A program made the position numbers and the translations under genes. From Spirochaetales bacterium (GTDB lineage: Bacteria; Spirochaetota; Spirochaetia; DTKZ01), in contig JAISAF010000136.1 of assembly GCA_031266855.1 (NCBI GenBank), positions 1 to 6,419 of the forward strand: a stretch of DNA of 6,419 nucleotides. The letters run 5' to 3'. Under the pieces are notes generated by a model that saw only the letters and a list, made by a program, of their open reading frames with translations, was not told the DNA's origin and did no database searches. This document shows, one piece after another, positions 1-6,419 of this stretch (position 1 is its first letter; each line of letters begins with the position of its first letter).

Positions 1-14
1 CTTATAAGGAGATA

Positions 15-41
15 TTGAACAGGCTCTAAGAACCTGTTCAA
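15..41. repeat. Inverted repeat, 9-bp arms
   Basis: Perfect 9-bp arms (TTGAACAGG at 15-23 and CCTGTTCAA at 33-41) enclose a 9-nt spacer. No T-run follows the plus-strand stem. On the minus strand only a purine-rich stretch and ATA-rich sequence follow, so an intrinsic terminator is not convincing. It could be the stem-loop ending a gene to the left of the window, or the end of a mobile or repeat element. No transposase is visible nearby. Confidence 0.5.
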
Positions 42-78
42 AAACCCCATTGTAATTTGGAATTTGGGCACATTCCGG

Positions 79-405
79 GGGCGCGTAAGCGCCCACTACA
101 ATAAATTTCTCATCAGAAAGCGACTATCTTCAGGCGCATTTGCGGCGTAAAACGCCGCAAACCGGGCTTTCCGCTTCAATCTTTTGGCTACGCCAAAAGG
201 ATTCCCGCTACAATCCCTTGCGCAGCGACAGCTCAAAACCAGGCCACGAAATTGCCAAAGGCAATTTCGTGGATGCATAATTGCTGTTCGGCAATTATGC
301 GCGTACAATCATGCGGGCGCAATTTTACCGGAGTAAAATTGCATGGTCTGTCACCAAGCGTGTAGCGTAGCGAAGTGCACGTCTTTATCACCACCGACTG
401 CCGCC
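79..405 (+). repeat. Hairpin/linker repeat element, copy A
   Basis: This stretch is a chain of short perfect inverted repeats separated by linkers that recur elsewhere in the window. Hairpins: 79-94 (6 bp, loop GTAA), 139-161 (10 bp, loop AAA), 182-198 (7 bp, loop TAC), 244-272 (13 bp, loop AAA), 275-300 (10 bp, loop TGTTCG) and 319-342 (10 bp, loop CGGA). Linkers shared with copies B and C are 163-181 (CGGGCTTTCC core), 199-223 (ending ATCCCTTGCGC) and 375-405, which matches 5618-5648 at 30 of 31 positions. Copy A carries three extra hairpins (244-342) between the second and third linkers that copy C lacks. The 213-nt minus-strand open frame across 96-308 is best read as a by-product of the repeats. 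No protein-coding signal is seen. Function unknown; a REP-like or MITE-like non-coding family is the nearest known analogue. Confidence 0.8.
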
Positions 406-487
406 ACCACGATTACAGCAAACCGTTACGCTTGCAGCTTTAAACCCCTGTTGTAAAAGCGGCATGTTTGTGAAGAAAAAATTCACT

Positions 488-619
488 ACGAAGTCGAAGA
501 CTGGCAAGGTCGAAGACGGGCAAAAGCGAAGACGGGCAAAAGCGAAGAAGCAAAAAAGGGAGAGAAAACGTGGCTTTGTACCGGAACTTCTTCGACTTAG
601 CGGTAAAAATTCTTATTTT
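488..619 (+). repeat. Tandem-repeat intergenic cassette R1
   Basis: The cassette has a CGAAGTCGAAGA entry, then four degenerate units of about 16 bp (493-508, 509-525, 526-541, 542-557; consensus near GCGAAGACGGGCAAAA). A purine-rich stretch and about 30 variable bases follow, and it ends with GGTAAAAATTCT plus ATTTT at 602-619. The same order of parts recurs at 1914-2075 (R2), and each copy lies just upstream of a plus-strand gene. The tail could hold promoter elements (TATTTT at 614-619), but no good -35 is present. No coding sequence is supported between the end of element A and the gene at 717. Confidence 0.6.
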
Positions 620-716
620 GTATGAAACTGCCGGAAAATCATATCAGGAAAGTTTTTAGAGCTTCCCATAAACCAATCCCGCCCCGCGCCCGATAATATC
701 GGAAAGGAGGACGTAT

Positions 717-1145
717 ATGAAAAAAACCATTCCCGCTGCTTTTATCCTTGCCCTGCTGTGCGGCGCGTCGCTTTTTGCCGCCTCGCCGGTAACGGATATA
801 GAACTTCTGCGCATGGAAGCGCGCAAACTTCTAACAACGGCACAGACACGCTGGCTGGAAATAGATTCCGACAATAGCGGAAAGATAGATCACATTATGC
901 TGTTAAACCGTCAGGGAGACAAAATTTACGAGGAAATTGACATGAATCACGACGGATTAATGGACGATCTGTGTTATTACAAAAACGGCGTTCCCGTGCG
1001 CGAAGAAACGGACTCAAATTACGACGGCAGGATTGACCTGTGGGTTTTTATCCGCGAAGGCATTTACGTGGAACGCTATGAGCAGGATAAGGACTTCGAC
1101 GGAGTAATAGACTTTACCAGGGACTATGGCCCGGACAAACGATAA
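717..1145 (+). CDS. Exported EF-hand-like calcium-loop repeat protein
   Basis: Predicted 142-residue secreted or periplasmic protein. Residues 1-21 form a signal peptide: two lysines, a hydrophobic core, then LFA before ASP, so signal peptidase I cleavage near residue 21 or 22 is likely. A cysteine sits at residue 15 but is preceded by leucine, so a lipobox is weak. The mature part carries four acidic loops of the DxDxDGxID kind at residues 50-58 (DSDNSGKID), 75-83 (DMNHDGLMD), 99-107 (DSNYDGRID) and 124-132 (DKDFDGVID), spaced 24-25 residues apart. Such loops bind calcium in EF-hand, dockerin and thrombospondin type 3 proteins; calcium binding here is inferred. The start is set by an excellent Shine-Dalgarno (AAAGGAGG, 703-710) 6 nt before the ATG. 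The 3' end overlaps rlmB by 20 bp, suggesting co-transcription and translational coupling. The partner and physiological role are unknown. Confidence 0.85.
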   Translation: MKKTIPAAFILALLCGASLFAASPVTDIELLRMEARKLLTTAQTRWLEIDSDNSGKIDHIMLLNRQGDKIYEEIDMNHDGLMDDLCYYKNGVPVREETDSNYDGRIDLWVFIREGIYVERYEQDKDFDGVIDFTRDYGPDKR

Positions 1146-1914
1146 CGGCGGCCCCACGAGTTTCATTACCGGATATCACGCGATAGAAGAATATGTACGA
1201 AAAAGCGGCAACGGGCTTGTTCTTCACGCCGCGCTGAAAAACCGCCGGATACTCGAAATTACCCGGCTGGCCGCCGGTTCGGGCATTCCGGTACAATGGA
1301 CGGACGCGAAGTATCTGGACAGTCTTCCCCTCGCGGGCGCGCACCGGGGACTGGTTCTGGAACTGCGTTCCGCCCCGCTGTCCCGCCATGCTACATTCGA
1401 GGATTTTCTGGCGCATCCGCGCGGCTCCGGCGCCCTGCTTGCGGCCCTTGACGGCGTTACCGATGTTCACAATCTGGGAGCCCTAGTGCGCTCCGCCGAC
1501 CTTTTTGGCGTGGACGCCCTCATCGTTCCGGGCAGAAGGAACGCGCGGGACTCTGATATTGTGGCGAATATTTCCTCCGGGGCAAGCGCTTTTGTTCCGC
1601 TTTTCGAGGTAACGAATCTGGTCCGCGCCCTGGAACAGATGAAAAAAGCCGGTTTCTGGATTTACGGCGCGGATATGGACGGACAGCCCGCCGCGCAAAG
1701 CGGATTAAACGGGAACGCCGTCCTGGTTCTTGGCAGTGAAGGCAAAGGGCTTTCCCGCCTTGTCCGCGAAACCTGCGATGTTCTTATCCGCATTCCCACC
1801 CGCGGGCATATCGACTCCCTGAATGTATCCGTAGCCGGCGGAATACTGATGTACGAAATCCGCCGCCAGCAGGGCTGGCCAGGGGAGGAGTTGAATCACA
1901 AAGGGGAAAAATGA
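1126..1914 (+). CDS. rlmB: SpoU/TrmH-family 23S rRNA 2'-O-methyltransferase (RlmB-like)
   Basis: Predicted 262-residue cytoplasmic SAM-dependent RNA 2'-O-ribose methyltransferase. In E. coli, RlmB methylates G2251 in the P-loop of 23S rRNA; the same target is inferred here. Residues about 12-80 (GYHAIEEYV to HRGLVLEL) match the N-terminal L30e-like substrate-binding domain. The SPOUT catalytic domain follows, with all three motifs: motif 1 at 116-124 (NLGALVRSA, with catalytic-type Arg122), motif 2 at 200-208 (LVLGSEGKG) and motif 3 at 223-237 (IPTRGHIDSLNVSVA). Length is typical of the family. The ATG at 1126 lies inside the end of the upstream gene. The only SD-like bases (AGGGA, 1119-1123) are 2 nt away, too close to be ideal, so coupling to upstream translation is likely. 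No other start codon precedes the GYHA motif. Another TrmH group 3 enzyme with a different rRNA or tRNA target cannot be excluded. Confidence 0.9.
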   Translation: MARTNDNGGPTSFITGYHAIEEYVRKSGNGLVLHAALKNRRILEITRLAAGSGIPVQWTDAKYLDSLPLAGAHRGLVLELRSAPLSRHATFEDFLAHPRGSGALLAALDGVTDVHNLGALVRSADLFGVDALIVPGRRNARDSDIVANISSGASAFVPLFEVTNLVRALEQMKKAGFWIYGADMDGQPAAQSGLNGNAVLVLGSEGKGLSRLVRETCDVLIRIPTRGHIDSLNVSVAGGILMYEIRRQQGWPGEELNHKGEK

Positions 1915-2075
1915 ACCGCGAAGTCGAAAACGGGCAAAGGCGGGGACGGGCAAGGGCGGGGACGGGCAAAGGCGGGGACGGGCAAAGGCGGGGAAGTTAA
2001 AAAGAAAGAGAAGATTCAACACTTTCAGGTATCCTTCGCCGGCTTTTCCGGCTTCGTGGTAAAAATTCTGATTTT
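1914..2075 (+). repeat. Intergenic cassette R2 with four 16-bp tandem repeats
   Basis: Directly after the rlmB stop codon comes CCGCGAAGTCGAAA, then four head-to-tail 16-bp units (ACGGGCAAAGGCGGGG) at 1930-1945, 1946-1961, 1962-1977 and 1978-1993. Three are identical and the second differs by one base. A purine-rich stretch, a small 5-bp GCCGG hairpin (2038-2052) and the terminal GGTAAAAATTCT plus ATTTT block (2058-2075) follow. Entry motif, repeat family and end block all correspond to R1 at 488-619. Direct unspaced repeats of this length are not CRISPR repeats. Function unknown; slipped-strand length variation is expected. Confidence 0.75.
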
Positions 2076-2092
2076 TAGCGGCCCTAAAACCC

Positions 2093-2121
2093 TTTACAGA
2101 ACTATCAGTACGTTATAGGAT
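2093..2121 (+). promoter_or_regulatory. Weak candidate promoter for the gene at 2128
   Basis: TTTACA (2093-2098, 5 of 6 to the sigma-70 -35) stands 17 nt before TAGGAT (2116-2121, 4 of 6 to the -10). The start point would then fall at or beside the ATG at 2128, giving a leaderless or nearly leaderless transcript. That sits poorly with the AGGA Shine-Dalgarno-like bases at 2117-2120. An upstream promoter within R2 is an equal alternative. Confidence 0.25.
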
Positions 2122-2127
2122 GAAAAA

Positions 2128-3003
2128 ATGGATGACAATTTTAAGAAAGACGCTGAACAAATCCTGAAAACATTTGATGGGTTCCCTCTTGCCGTTATAA
2201 ATAACGAACTGGAGAAATTAACCAATAAATATAATAATACGGGACAAAAGGATTTTGACGGATTATCCCCGGCACAGATGCGTAAATTATTGTATCACCA
2301 CTGCGATGAAAACATGATAAGGATCAAAGACAATAAAGGCTCTGATATTCCGCTCATAAAACAAATATCATATTATCTCAATTTAATTGAAGCAAACAAA
2401 GAAATTAAACTAACAAAAGCCGGAAATCTTCCGCCAGCTATTGTAAAGGAGCTGTATTCCCAAAAATTTATTTCAGACCGCGATATAGAAGCGGGAATAA
2501 CAAAATTGACCAAGGAAACAGACTCAGTGACAATTGAATTAACAAATATAGTATGTCAAATAAGCCGGTTAATAAAAAAGAGAAATGGGAAAATAAGCCT
2601 GACGGATGCCGGGAAAAAGATACTGACAACAGAAAATTATCTGCCGCTCATTTTAAGGACATTTTGTTCAAAGTTCAATTGGGCATACTTTGATCGATTT
2701 GGAGATGAAAAGGTAGGCCAGTTTGGATGTTATTATACGGTTTATTTACTAGCAAAATATGGAGACACGAAACAGGAAAGCCTTTTTTACGCGAATAAAT
2801 ATTTCCAGGCGTTCTTCAAGGAATATGTGGGAATAAATACGGAATATCATATTTGCTATGCAAGAAGAGCATTTGACAGATTTCTGAATTTTTTTGGATT
2901 TCTGGAAAATTATGAAGAGAATCAATTTATTACAGAATATGTTAAGAAATCTGAATTATTCGATAAATACATAGAAATAAAAACAGGAATATCCTGCGCA
3001 TAA
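2128..3003 (+). CDS. Uncharacterised A+T-rich protein with two LTxAG modules
   Basis: Predicted 291-residue soluble protein with no signal peptide, no clear membrane segment and no recognised catalytic motif. Two short modules look related: residues 93-110 (IKLTKAGNLPPAIVKELY) and 156-180, starting ISLTDAG and continuing into YLPLILRTF. Both are helix-rich and could be winged-helix or helical-repeat units. With LSPAQMRKLLY (46-56) and KFNWAYFDRFGD (182-193), these resemble a widespread family of uncharacterised proteins that I remember by a TxxGNLP and FNWAYxD pattern; I cannot name it with confidence. The start is the ATG at 2128, with AGGA at 2117-2120, 7 nt upstream. Base composition and codon choice (AAA, ATA, AAT, TTA) are much more A+T-rich than in rlmB or thrS, which suggests horizontal acquisition. 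It lies alone between repeat blocks, with a likely terminator after it. Function is not assigned. Confidence 0.75.
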   Translation: MDDNFKKDAEQILKTFDGFPLAVINNELEKLTNKYNNTGQKDFDGLSPAQMRKLLYHHCDENMIRIKDNKGSDIPLIKQISYYLNLIEANKEIKLTKAGNLPPAIVKELYSQKFISDRDIEAGITKLTKETDSVTIELTNIVCQISRLIKKRNGKISLTDAGKKILTTENYLPLILRTFCSKFNWAYFDRFGDEKVGQFGCYYTVYLLAKYGDTKQESLFYANKYFQAFFKEYVGINTEYHICYARRAFDRFLNFFGFLENYEENQFITEYVKKSELFDKYIEIKTGISCA

Positions 3004-3037
3004 CCAGACTGCCGCCTGACTAAACACAGATTTTTTA

Positions 3038-3074
3038 AACCGCGAAGTCGAAAAAGTCGAAGAAAGAGAGCCAC
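3038..3074 (+). repeat. CGAAGTCGAA-type purine-rich repeat, third occurrence
   Basis: CCGCGAAGTCGAAAAAGTCG and a following GAAGAAAGAGAGCC stretch repeat the entry motif of cassettes R1 and R2, without the 16-bp units. An imperfect inverted copy of its left part lies at 3112-3128 (CGACTTTGCGGGG with T's), so the two could pair as a long imperfect stem ahead of the T-run. It lies 35 bp after the stop of the upstream gene. Confidence 0.45.
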
Positions 3075-3107
3075 GAAAGAAGTGATCCATTTCTTTACTT
3101 ATTTAAC

Positions 3108-3135
3108 TTCCGCGACTTTGCGGGGTTTTTTTTTT
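3108..3135 (+). terminator. Probable intrinsic terminator of the gene at 2128-3003
   Basis: CCGC (3110-3113) pairs with GCGG (3120-3123) around a 6-nt loop. Two T-G wobbles extend the stem to 6 bp, and an uninterrupted run of ten T's follows (3126-3135). The stem is short but the U-tract is excellent. It may be strengthened by longer pairing with the inverted copy at 3038-3053. It is placed correctly to stop transcription from the plus-strand gene before it runs into thrS antisense. Confidence 0.55.
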
Positions 3136-3175
3136 AATAGTTTATACGGTTTTGCGGGTCTGCGTTTACGGCATA

Positions 3176-3300
3176 GCTTAGCCGCTGGTGCGCGCGCAAG
3201 GGATTGAAGTGGAAAGCCCGCAGGAAAGCGCATCGGCGCTTTCCGAGGACTTGGAGCGGAAAGCCCGGTCGCCGCGCAGCGGCGATGCGCCCATATTATG
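3176..3300 (-). repeat. Hairpin/linker repeat element, copy B (reversed)
   Basis: Read on the minus strand, this repeats the order of element C. It starts near a GGGCGCAT motif, then an inverted repeat (3269-3285, 7 bp, loop GCA), the linker at 3248-3267 (CGGGCTTTCCGCTCCAAGTC), a hairpin (3223-3244, 9-bp arms, 4-nt loop) and a second linker at 3202-3220 (CGGGCTTTCCACTTCAATC, one base from the linker at 163-181). It ends with a 29-base block (3176-3204) identical to 5568-5596 in reverse complement. It lies between the convergent genes at 2128-3003 and thrS. The open frames seen here are artefacts of the repeat. The remaining 3136-3175 shows nothing recognisable. Confidence 0.8.
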
Positions 3301-3323
3301 CGGCGCATTCCCCCTGCCCTTTT

Positions 3324-5060
<1,737 letters not shown>

Positions 5061-5112
5061 TGCTTCCTCCTTAATTCGTCCCGCCTTTTTTCAGCCCGAT
5101 AATCCGCAGGCT

Positions 5113-5199
5113 AAAAAAAAGCCCCCGCGTTCCACGTCCTTCCACAAACCGCCGGAAAATTTCCAGCGGAAAATGCAAGGACGAAAGAGCGCCGGGGCT
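5113..5199 (-). terminator. Leader terminator competing with the T-box antiterminator
   Basis: The 5' arm AGCCCCGGCG (5199-5190) pairs with CGCGGGGGCT (5129-5120) with one mismatch. GTCCTT (5181-5176) pairs with AAGGAC (5141-5136), and an inner hairpin forms from CCGCTGGAAA (5169-5160) and the matching TTTTCCGGCGG block. Eight T's follow at 5120-5113. GTCCTT is also the 3' half of the antiterminator, so the two folds exclude each other. Confidence 0.9.
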
Positions 5200-5398
5200 T
5201 CTTCCGCGGTTCCACCTTACTTCAGGGCCTTCCTTCGGGAAAAAACAGTTTTCCCCCCGCGGATTCCCCGCACCTCAATTAAAACCGCAACGGCTCCCGG
5301 GGTGGTGTTCGCCCGCGCTTACACCAGGAAACCTCTCAGCCGCGGGCTTCCCTCTCTTATGGCGCAGTATGCCGGTTACTCTATTCCCGATCAATGCC
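5113..5398 (-). promoter_or_regulatory. T-box riboswitch leader of thrS (threonine, ACC specifier)
   Basis: A tRNA-sensing leader RNA. On the minus strand, Stem I shows AGAGAG (5357-5352), an upper helix GCCCGCG/CGCGGGC (5347-5341 with 5317-5311) and the apical GNTGNRAG sequence as GCTGAGAG (5340-5333). The specifier region GAACACCACC (5310-5301) holds two consecutive ACC threonine codons (5306-5304, 5303-5301). A Stem III-like hairpin follows (GGGAAAA/TTTTCCC, 5255-5237). The T-box sequence AAGGTGGAACCGCGG lies at 5218-5204, and its antiterminator partner CGTCCTT at 5182-5176. Uncharged tRNA-Thr should stabilise the antiterminator through its NCCA end; charged tRNA leaves the terminator (5199-5113) to form. 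The TGGA bulge predicts a tRNA-Thr with U73. The elements agree with the canonical transcriptional T-box. Confidence 0.93.
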
Positions 5399-5404
5399 AT
5401 AATC

Positions 5405-5433
5405 AGAATAGAGAAACGCGGCGGCAGTGTCAA
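5405..5433 (-). promoter_or_regulatory. Sigma-70-type promoter for the thrS T-box transcript
   Basis: A perfect -35 TTGACA (5433-5428), a 17-nt spacer and -10 TATTCT (5410-5405, 4 of 6) predict a start near 5398, immediately ahead of Stem I of the T-box. The placement relative to the leader makes this call strong despite the imperfect -10. Confidence 0.8.
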
Positions 5434-5479
5434 GGCCTCATGCATAAGCCGGCGATTTACCATCACGAAAATTCTTCGG

Positions 5480-5679
5480 GGCGCATTTCCGGCGCTTCGC
5501 GCCGGAAAACGGGCTTTCCGTTCCAATCTTTTTTACCGCTTCGCGGTAAAAAAGGATTTCCACTTCTATCCCTTGCGCGCGCACCAGCGGCTAAGCGTGC
5601 ACAGCGCGTAACGCGCTGTGCACGTCTTTATCACCACCGGCTGCCGCCGCTCAGGAATAAGCAAATGCGAAGCATTTGC
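5480..5679 (+). repeat. Hairpin/linker repeat element, copy C
   Basis: Order of parts: GGCGCA lead-in, hairpin 5486-5508 (10-bp arms, loop TTC), linker 5510-5528 (CGGGCTTTCCGTTCCAATC), hairpin 5529-5553 (11-bp arms, loop TTC), linker 5554-5596, hairpin 5596-5624 (13-bp arms, loop TAA), linker 5618-5648 and hairpin 5661-5679 (8-bp arms, loop GAA). Linker 5568-5596 is identical to copy B in reverse complement. Linker 5618-5648 matches copy A at 30 of 31 positions. Stem sequences at matching slots differ completely between copies. Several stems close on GCGAAGC or its complement, a core known to form very stable single-stranded DNA mini-hairpins. It lies upstream of the thrS promoter, beginning about 47 bp beyond the -35. 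Open frames crossing it on either strand have no support as genes. Confidence 0.85.
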
Positions 5680-5838
5680 AGGGCGGACAAAATGTGCCGG
5701 ACTGGCGGCGCGGGAATGGAGCGTAGCGAATGACCTGGCCGAACGGAACCCCGAGCCGCCTGCTGGCGGCGAAGCGTAAACAGGCCTGTTATGCGACGTA
5801 AAAATTGCTACGCCGTGCCGTGCCATGGACGGCACGGC
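5680..5838. repeat. Palindrome-rich intergenic tail after element C
   Basis: No gene is supported here. The stretch holds a GCCGCC/GGCGGC hairpin (5755-5770, loop TGCT), a fully self-complementary 12-mer AACAGGCCTGTT (5779-5790) and an 11-bp GC-rich hairpin at 5811-5839. The motif AGCGTAGCGAA near 5720 also occurs in element A near 364-374, which suggests this tail belongs to the same repeat family. The rest is G+C-rich, unlike the A+T-rich genes that begin at 5845. Confidence 0.55.
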
Positions 5839-5839
5839 G
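5811..5839. terminator. GC-rich hairpin after the TfoX-domain gene, possible terminator
   Basis: CGCCGTGCCGT pairs with ACGGCACGGCG around the loop GCCATGG. It starts 5 nt after the stop of the minus-strand gene, so it is well placed to end the VOC/TfoX transcript. On that strand only five T's follow, about 6 nt past the stem. On the plus strand it is followed by GGCTTTTATTTC, a better U-rich tail, but those T's are coding sequence for the lysine tail of the minus-strand gene. It may act in both directions. Confidence 0.4.
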
Positions 5840-5844
5840 GGCTT

Positions 5845-6159
5845 TTATTTCTTTTTCTTTTTTGGTATTGGCACATTCTTTTCCAATACTATGACTACAT
5901 TACTTAAATGCTCACTATCGTCAACATTTACAATATAATGTTCTTTTGCGCCTTCATACGGAAACCCTGTTTCCATATTTTCCATTAACGGTTTTATACA
6001 ATCAAGCATTTTTACATATGCCGTATTATCACAAACCATTACAACCGGTTTATTATTCAAATATATTATATATTCTCCGAACATTTTCTTATACGTTATT
6101 GCTCCATCGGTTTTTATTTGGTCAATAACATATTGAACATTATCTAAATCACTTGCCAT
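5845..6159 (-). CDS. TfoX N-terminal-domain protein
   Basis: Predicted 104-residue small cytoplasmic protein consisting of a single TfoX-N domain. Diagnostic parts are residues 21-50 (ITYKKMFGEYIIYLNNKP followed by DNTAYVK) and 65-81 (GFPYEGAKEHYIVNVDD), as in stand-alone TfoX-N proteins. TfoX/Sxy itself regulates competence in gamma-proteobacteria, but single-domain versions in other phyla have no established role, so no competence function is claimed. The ATG at 6159 is preferred: GGAG at 6169-6166 lies 6 nt upstream, while the in-frame TTG at 6180 adds seven residues inside the end of the upstream gene. The upstream stop codon is separated from this ATG by one base, so the two genes are translationally coupled. 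The protein ends in a run of five lysines after PIP. Composition is strongly A+T-rich. Confidence 0.85.
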   Translation of the reverse strand: MASDLDNVQYVIDQIKTDGAITYKKMFGEYIIYLNNKPVVMVCDNTAYVKMLDCIKPLMENMETGFPYEGAKEHYIVNVDDSEHLSNVVIVLEKNVPIPKKKKK

Positions 6160-6160
6160 T

Positions 6161-6419
6161 TTATGCTCCAAATGAGCCAATTTCCAATAAATTTCCTTCC
6201 AGGTCGGTCACATAACAAGTTCGCTGTCCCCAAGGCATTGTTGTCGGAGGGAAAACGCTTTCAACGCCTAAATCCTCAAGGCGTTTATATTCTTCATCTC
6301 CTTCATCATAATTTTTTAAATTAAAGGCTATTTCCATTGTTCCATTTAAGCCTTTTGGATAATTAAATTTTTTAGAAACCATCTTTTCAAAATCATTTCT
6401 GCCAAACATTATTAAACGG
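6161..6419 (-). CDS. VOC/glyoxalase-fold protein, C-terminal part
   Basis: Open to the right edge of the window, so the N-terminus lies outside it. About 85 residues are visible in frame; the ATG at 6409 is internal to the frame and need not be the start. The visible part is the second beta-alpha-beta-beta-beta module of a vicinal oxygen chelate fold: GTMEIAFNL, a helix with DEEYKRLEDLGVESVFPP, then MPWGQRTCYVTDLEGNLLEIGSF. The PWGQR and DxEGNLLEI signatures are typical of the bleomycin-resistance/lactoylglutathione-lyase-like superfamily, with the glutamate of LLEIGSF as a likely metal ligand. Substrate cannot be told from sequence. It overlaps no other gene; its TAA is 1 nt before the start of the TfoX-domain gene, forming a two-gene A+T-rich unit. 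Confidence 0.85.
   Translation of the reverse strand, partial: RLIMFGRNDFEKMVSKKFNYPKGLNGTMEIAFNLKNYDEGDEEYKRLEDLGVESVFPPTTMPWGQRTCYVTDLEGNLLEIGSFGA

Noticed and set aside
96..308. 70-codon minus-strand open frame in element A
   Set aside because: Entirely made of palindromes and linkers; a similar peptide (KARF...NAP) arises from element C at 5275-5526 because the DNA repeats are related.
79..405. Hairpin array as an attC/integron cassette array or CRISPR
   Set aside because: The conserved parts are the non-palindromic linkers, spacing is irregular, there are no cassette genes, and no integrase or cas gene is visible.
717..785. Lipoprotein signal in the EF-hand-like protein
   Set aside because: Cys15 is preceded by Leu and lies in the middle of the hydrophobic core; the LFA-A site fits signal peptidase I better.
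1930..1993. 16-bp direct repeats as a CRISPR array
   Set aside because: The units are head to tail with no spacers, and there are no cas genes.
5237..5255. GGGAAAA/TTTTCCC hairpin as a separate terminator
   Set aside because: The T's are part of the stem rather than after it; it fits as Stem III of the T-box leader.
6159..6180. TTG at 6180 as start of the TfoX-domain gene
   Set aside because: The ATG at 6159 has a GGAG at the right distance and begins exactly at the domain; the extension lies within the upstream gene's end.

Overview
The window reads as a bacterial chromosome segment with mosaic base composition. A G+C-rich housekeeping core holds an exported EF-hand-like protein, rlmB and thrS. 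Two A+T-rich stretches (an unrecognised gene at 2128-3003 and a VOC/TfoX pair at 5845-6419) look like accessory material. The threonyl-tRNA synthetase lacks the N-terminal TGS domain, and its 578-residue length is close to what I remember for spirochaete ThrRS. A small exported protein with calcium-loop repeats next to a SpoU methyltransferase also fits a Treponema-like spirochaete. This assignment is inference, because no rRNA or other decisive marker is present.

Layout. 1-716 has no supported gene. It holds a leading inverted repeat, a long array of perfect hairpins joined by conserved linkers (element A), and a short tandem-repeat cassette (R1). 717-1145 (+) encodes the exported EF-hand-like protein, and rlmB (1126-1914, +) overlaps its 3' end by 20 bp, so the two form a probable operon. 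1914-2075 (R2) is a second copy of the R1-type cassette with four 16-bp repeats. 2128-3003 (+) is an A+T-rich gene of unknown function, closed by a probable terminator at 3108-3135. 3176-3300 is element B, the hairpin/linker family in reverse orientation. thrS (3324-5060, -) is preceded by a complete T-box leader (5113-5398) and a strong sigma-70-type promoter (5405-5433). 5480-5679 is element C, and more palindromes follow to 5838. The right end holds two tightly coupled minus-strand genes, the C-terminal part of a VOC/glyoxalase-fold protein and a TfoX-N-domain protein.

How it works together. rlmB and thrS are translation genes: one modifies the 23S rRNA, the other charges tRNA-Thr. The thrS leader should sense uncharged tRNA-Thr and permit read-through into thrS only when threonyl-tRNA is scarce. 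The specifier (ACC), the T-box sequence, the antiterminator partner and the competing terminator can all be read.

The least explained structure is the intergenic hairpin family (A, B, C). Linkers are nearly identical between copies, while the stems at matching positions are perfect palindromes of unrelated sequence, often closed by 3-nt loops. The stems vary and the linkers are conserved, which is the reverse of an ordinary REP element.
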